Part shown: positions 62,682-64,000 of the stretch, piece by piece
Layout of the letters: the number at the start of each line of letters is the position of its first letter
Position numbering within the stretch: position 1 is the first letter of the stretch
Assembly (NCBI GenBank): GCA_958009055.1
Contig: OY253656.1
Span: 768,528-832,527 of the forward strand
Direction of reading: 5' to 3'
DNA length: 64,000 nt
Source: Choricystis sp. odSpoLacu1
Lineage: Eukaryota; Chlorophyta; Trebouxiophyceae
Notes under the pieces: model-generated
Seen by the model: only the letters and a program-made list of their open reading frames with translations
Told to the model about the DNA's origin: nothing
Databases searched by the model: none
Program-made: the position numbers and the translations under genes

Positions 62682-63412
62682 TCAAACCACGTCGGTTCTC
62701 GGTTTGGGGGTTGAGGGGTTGGGGGATTTTTTTTCGATGGGAGGGTTTGTTTCGAAACAACAAGGGTGGCCACCCTCCTTTTGGGGTTGGAAGACGTTTT
62801 TATTTATGTGTGATTGATGATGGCGATGTGCTTGCACTGTTTGTTTGTGTGTGGGGGTGGGGTGGGGAGGGTGCGTTGTGGCGTAGCTTGCAGGCAGCTC
62901 GTACTTCCAGTCGGCATCAAACACGGCCTGCGCTTCCGCTATGTCCAGCACGTCGGTCGACACGACGCCAAAGCCGCGCGTTTTGGTAAAGTAGTCGGGC
63001 TGGCCGTTAGAAGTCCATGACCAGCAGACGCCCCTTGCCGGGGGTGTGGCCGTCGGCGATCATGGTTTTGGCGTGGGAGTGGGTGTGCCTAGTGTGTATG
63101 TGTGTGCGGGGGGGGGGGAGTGCGTGTGTGAGTGCGAGCGGGTGGTTCGTGGCAAGGTCCAAAAACACGCCCGCACGTTTTCTCTCTCTCCCCCACCACC
63201 CACCCCACCAACGCACCACAATGGCGACACCTGGGCCGCCACCCCTGTCGCCCTCAACTCGTCTGCAGTCGCCGCGTTGGGGGTGTGGTTGGCGTTGCCG
63301 CACACGCCTCTCCTCACTGCGGACCGGGCTGCCCGGTCCGCAGGCGCGTGGCCGCCGAAATGGTGCAGCGTGACGGGTGTGGGCTCCCACACGTCCGACG
63401 TGGCGGGAAAAC
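62682..63412 (-). pseudogene. PLD-like (HKD) protein gene, truncated by the telomere and frameshifted
   Basis: On the complement, an exon open from the telomere boundary reads [19 protein letters not shown], then [20 protein letters not shown], ending at about 63217 in VSPLW. The next exon starts at about 63088 and gives [19 protein letters not shown], where HAKTMIAD is an HxKxxxxD phospholipase D motif. It continues RLLVMDF, then, one base out of frame (extra A at about 63009 on the plus strand), NGQPDYFTKTRGFGVVSTD and EAQAVFDADWKYELP, as in C-terminal PLD domains. The N-terminal HKD half is missing because telomeric repeats begin immediately upstream. It is probably a dead subtelomeric fragment. 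The 3' limit is uncertain and probably lies near 62880. Confidence 0.7.
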
Positions 63413-63413
63413 G

Positions 63414-63779
63414 TAGGGTTAGGGTTAGGGGTAGGGTTAGGGGTAGGGGTAGGGGTAGGGGTAGGGGTAGGGGTAGGGGTAGGGGTAGGGGTAGGGGTAG
63501 GGGTAGGGGTAGGGGTAGGGGTAGGGGTAGGGGTAGGGGTAGGGGTAGGGGTAGGGGTAGGGGTAGGGGTAGGGGTAGGGGTAGGGGTAGGGGTAGGGGT
63601 AGGGGTAGGGGTAGGGGTAGGGGTAGGGGTAGGGGTAGGGGTAGGGGTAGGGGTAGGGGTAGGGGTAGGGGTAGGGGTAGGGGTAGGGGTAGGGGTAGGG
63701 GTAGGGGTAGGGGTAGGGGTAGGGGTAGGGGTAGGGGTAGGGGTAGGGGTAGGGGTAGGGGTAGGGGTAGGGGTAGGGT
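63414..63779 (+). repeat. Proximal telomeric block of TAGGGG variant repeats
   Basis: After a few TTAGGG units the sequence is almost uniform TAGGGG for more than 300 bases. It is a variant of the telomere unit and forms the inner part of the telomere. Confidence 0.92.
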
Positions 63780-63941
63780 TAGGTAGGTTAGGATTAGGGT
63801 TAGGGTTAGGTAGGTTAGGATTAGGGTTAGGGTTAGGTAGGTTAGGATTAGGGTTAGGGTTAGGTAGGTTAGGATTAGGGTTAGGGTTAGGTAGGTTAGG
63901 ATTAGGGTTAGGGTTAGGTAGGTTAGGATTAGGGTTAGGTT
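63780..63941 (+). repeat. 27-base higher-order telomeric repeat, six copies
   Basis: The unit TAGGTAGGTTAGGATTAGGG plus TTAGGGT recurs with a 27-base period, starting at about 63780, 63807, 63834, 63861, 63888 and 63915. It mixes TTAGGG with the degenerate units TAGG and TTAGGA. Confidence 0.85.
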
Positions 63942-64000
63942 TAGGGTTAGGTTTAGGGTTAGGGTTAGGGTTAGGGTTAGGGTTAGGGTTAGGGTTAGGG
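63942..64000 (+). repeat. Terminal TTAGGG telomere repeats
   Basis: TTAGGG repeats, with two TTTAGGG variants at the inner edge, run to the end of the window with the G-rich strand pointing outward, as at a right chromosome end. Confidence 0.95.

Noticed and set aside
63046..63786. Long Gly/Arg repeat protein frame through the telomere
   Set aside because: The frame is produced by the 6-base TAGGGG repeat, which lacks stops in one frame; it is not a gene.
63414..63941. CRISPR-like array
   Set aside because: The repeats are tandem telomeric units without spacers.

Overview
This window is a chromosome end from a nuclear eukaryotic genome, most likely a GC-rich green microalga. Spliceosomal introns are short and frequent (GT-AG, mostly GTGAG donors with C-rich acceptors). 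Plastid proteins are encoded in the nucleus: release factor 2, CYP38, ABCI12 and ferredoxin-nitrite reductase. Their N-termini look like simple Ala/Arg/Ser-rich transit peptides with no preceding signal peptide, which argues for a primary plastid. The right end is a telomere running outward as TTAGGG, with a proximal TAGGGG block. I do not assign a species.

Layout. 1-22 kb: plastid RF2, a TMEM18 homologue, an ER DnaJ-thioredoxin protein, an LMW-PTP-like protein, a B12D protein, a YqaJ-type nuclease, an intron-containing tRNA-Leu(CAG), CYP38, an M1 aminopeptidase, WDR20, ZNRD2, an AKR2-like protein, an MFS carrier and a glutathione peroxidase. 22-47 kb: a voltage-sensor/adenylate cyclase, a methyltransferase-riboflavin kinase fusion, a sarcosine-oxidase-like flavoenzyme, TFIIF-alpha, a thioesterase, a possible NDC1 nucleoporin, a His-rich coiled-coil membrane protein, PP2A-B56, ABCI12, a DUF4436-like membrane protein, a half-size PQ-loop protein, VPS15 and an FCP1-like phosphatase. 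47-62 kb: a nitrate-assimilation neighbourhood with nitrate reductase (carrying an in-frame TGA), an unrecognised 592-residue protein, an Ayr1-like reductase, a PLAC8 protein, the nitrate transporter NRT2 and, divergent from it, nitrite reductase. 62.7-64 kb: a PLD-like gene cut off by the telomere, then the telomere.

Many neighbours are divergent, with short shared upstream regions. The clearest functional partnership is nitrate uptake (NRT2), nitrate to nitrite (NR) and nitrite to ammonium (NiR). Four reading frames are interrupted by apparent single-site changes, three of them in homopolymer or dinucleotide runs. Exon limits were set by hand from splice signals and phase agreement; the translations join cleanly except where stated.
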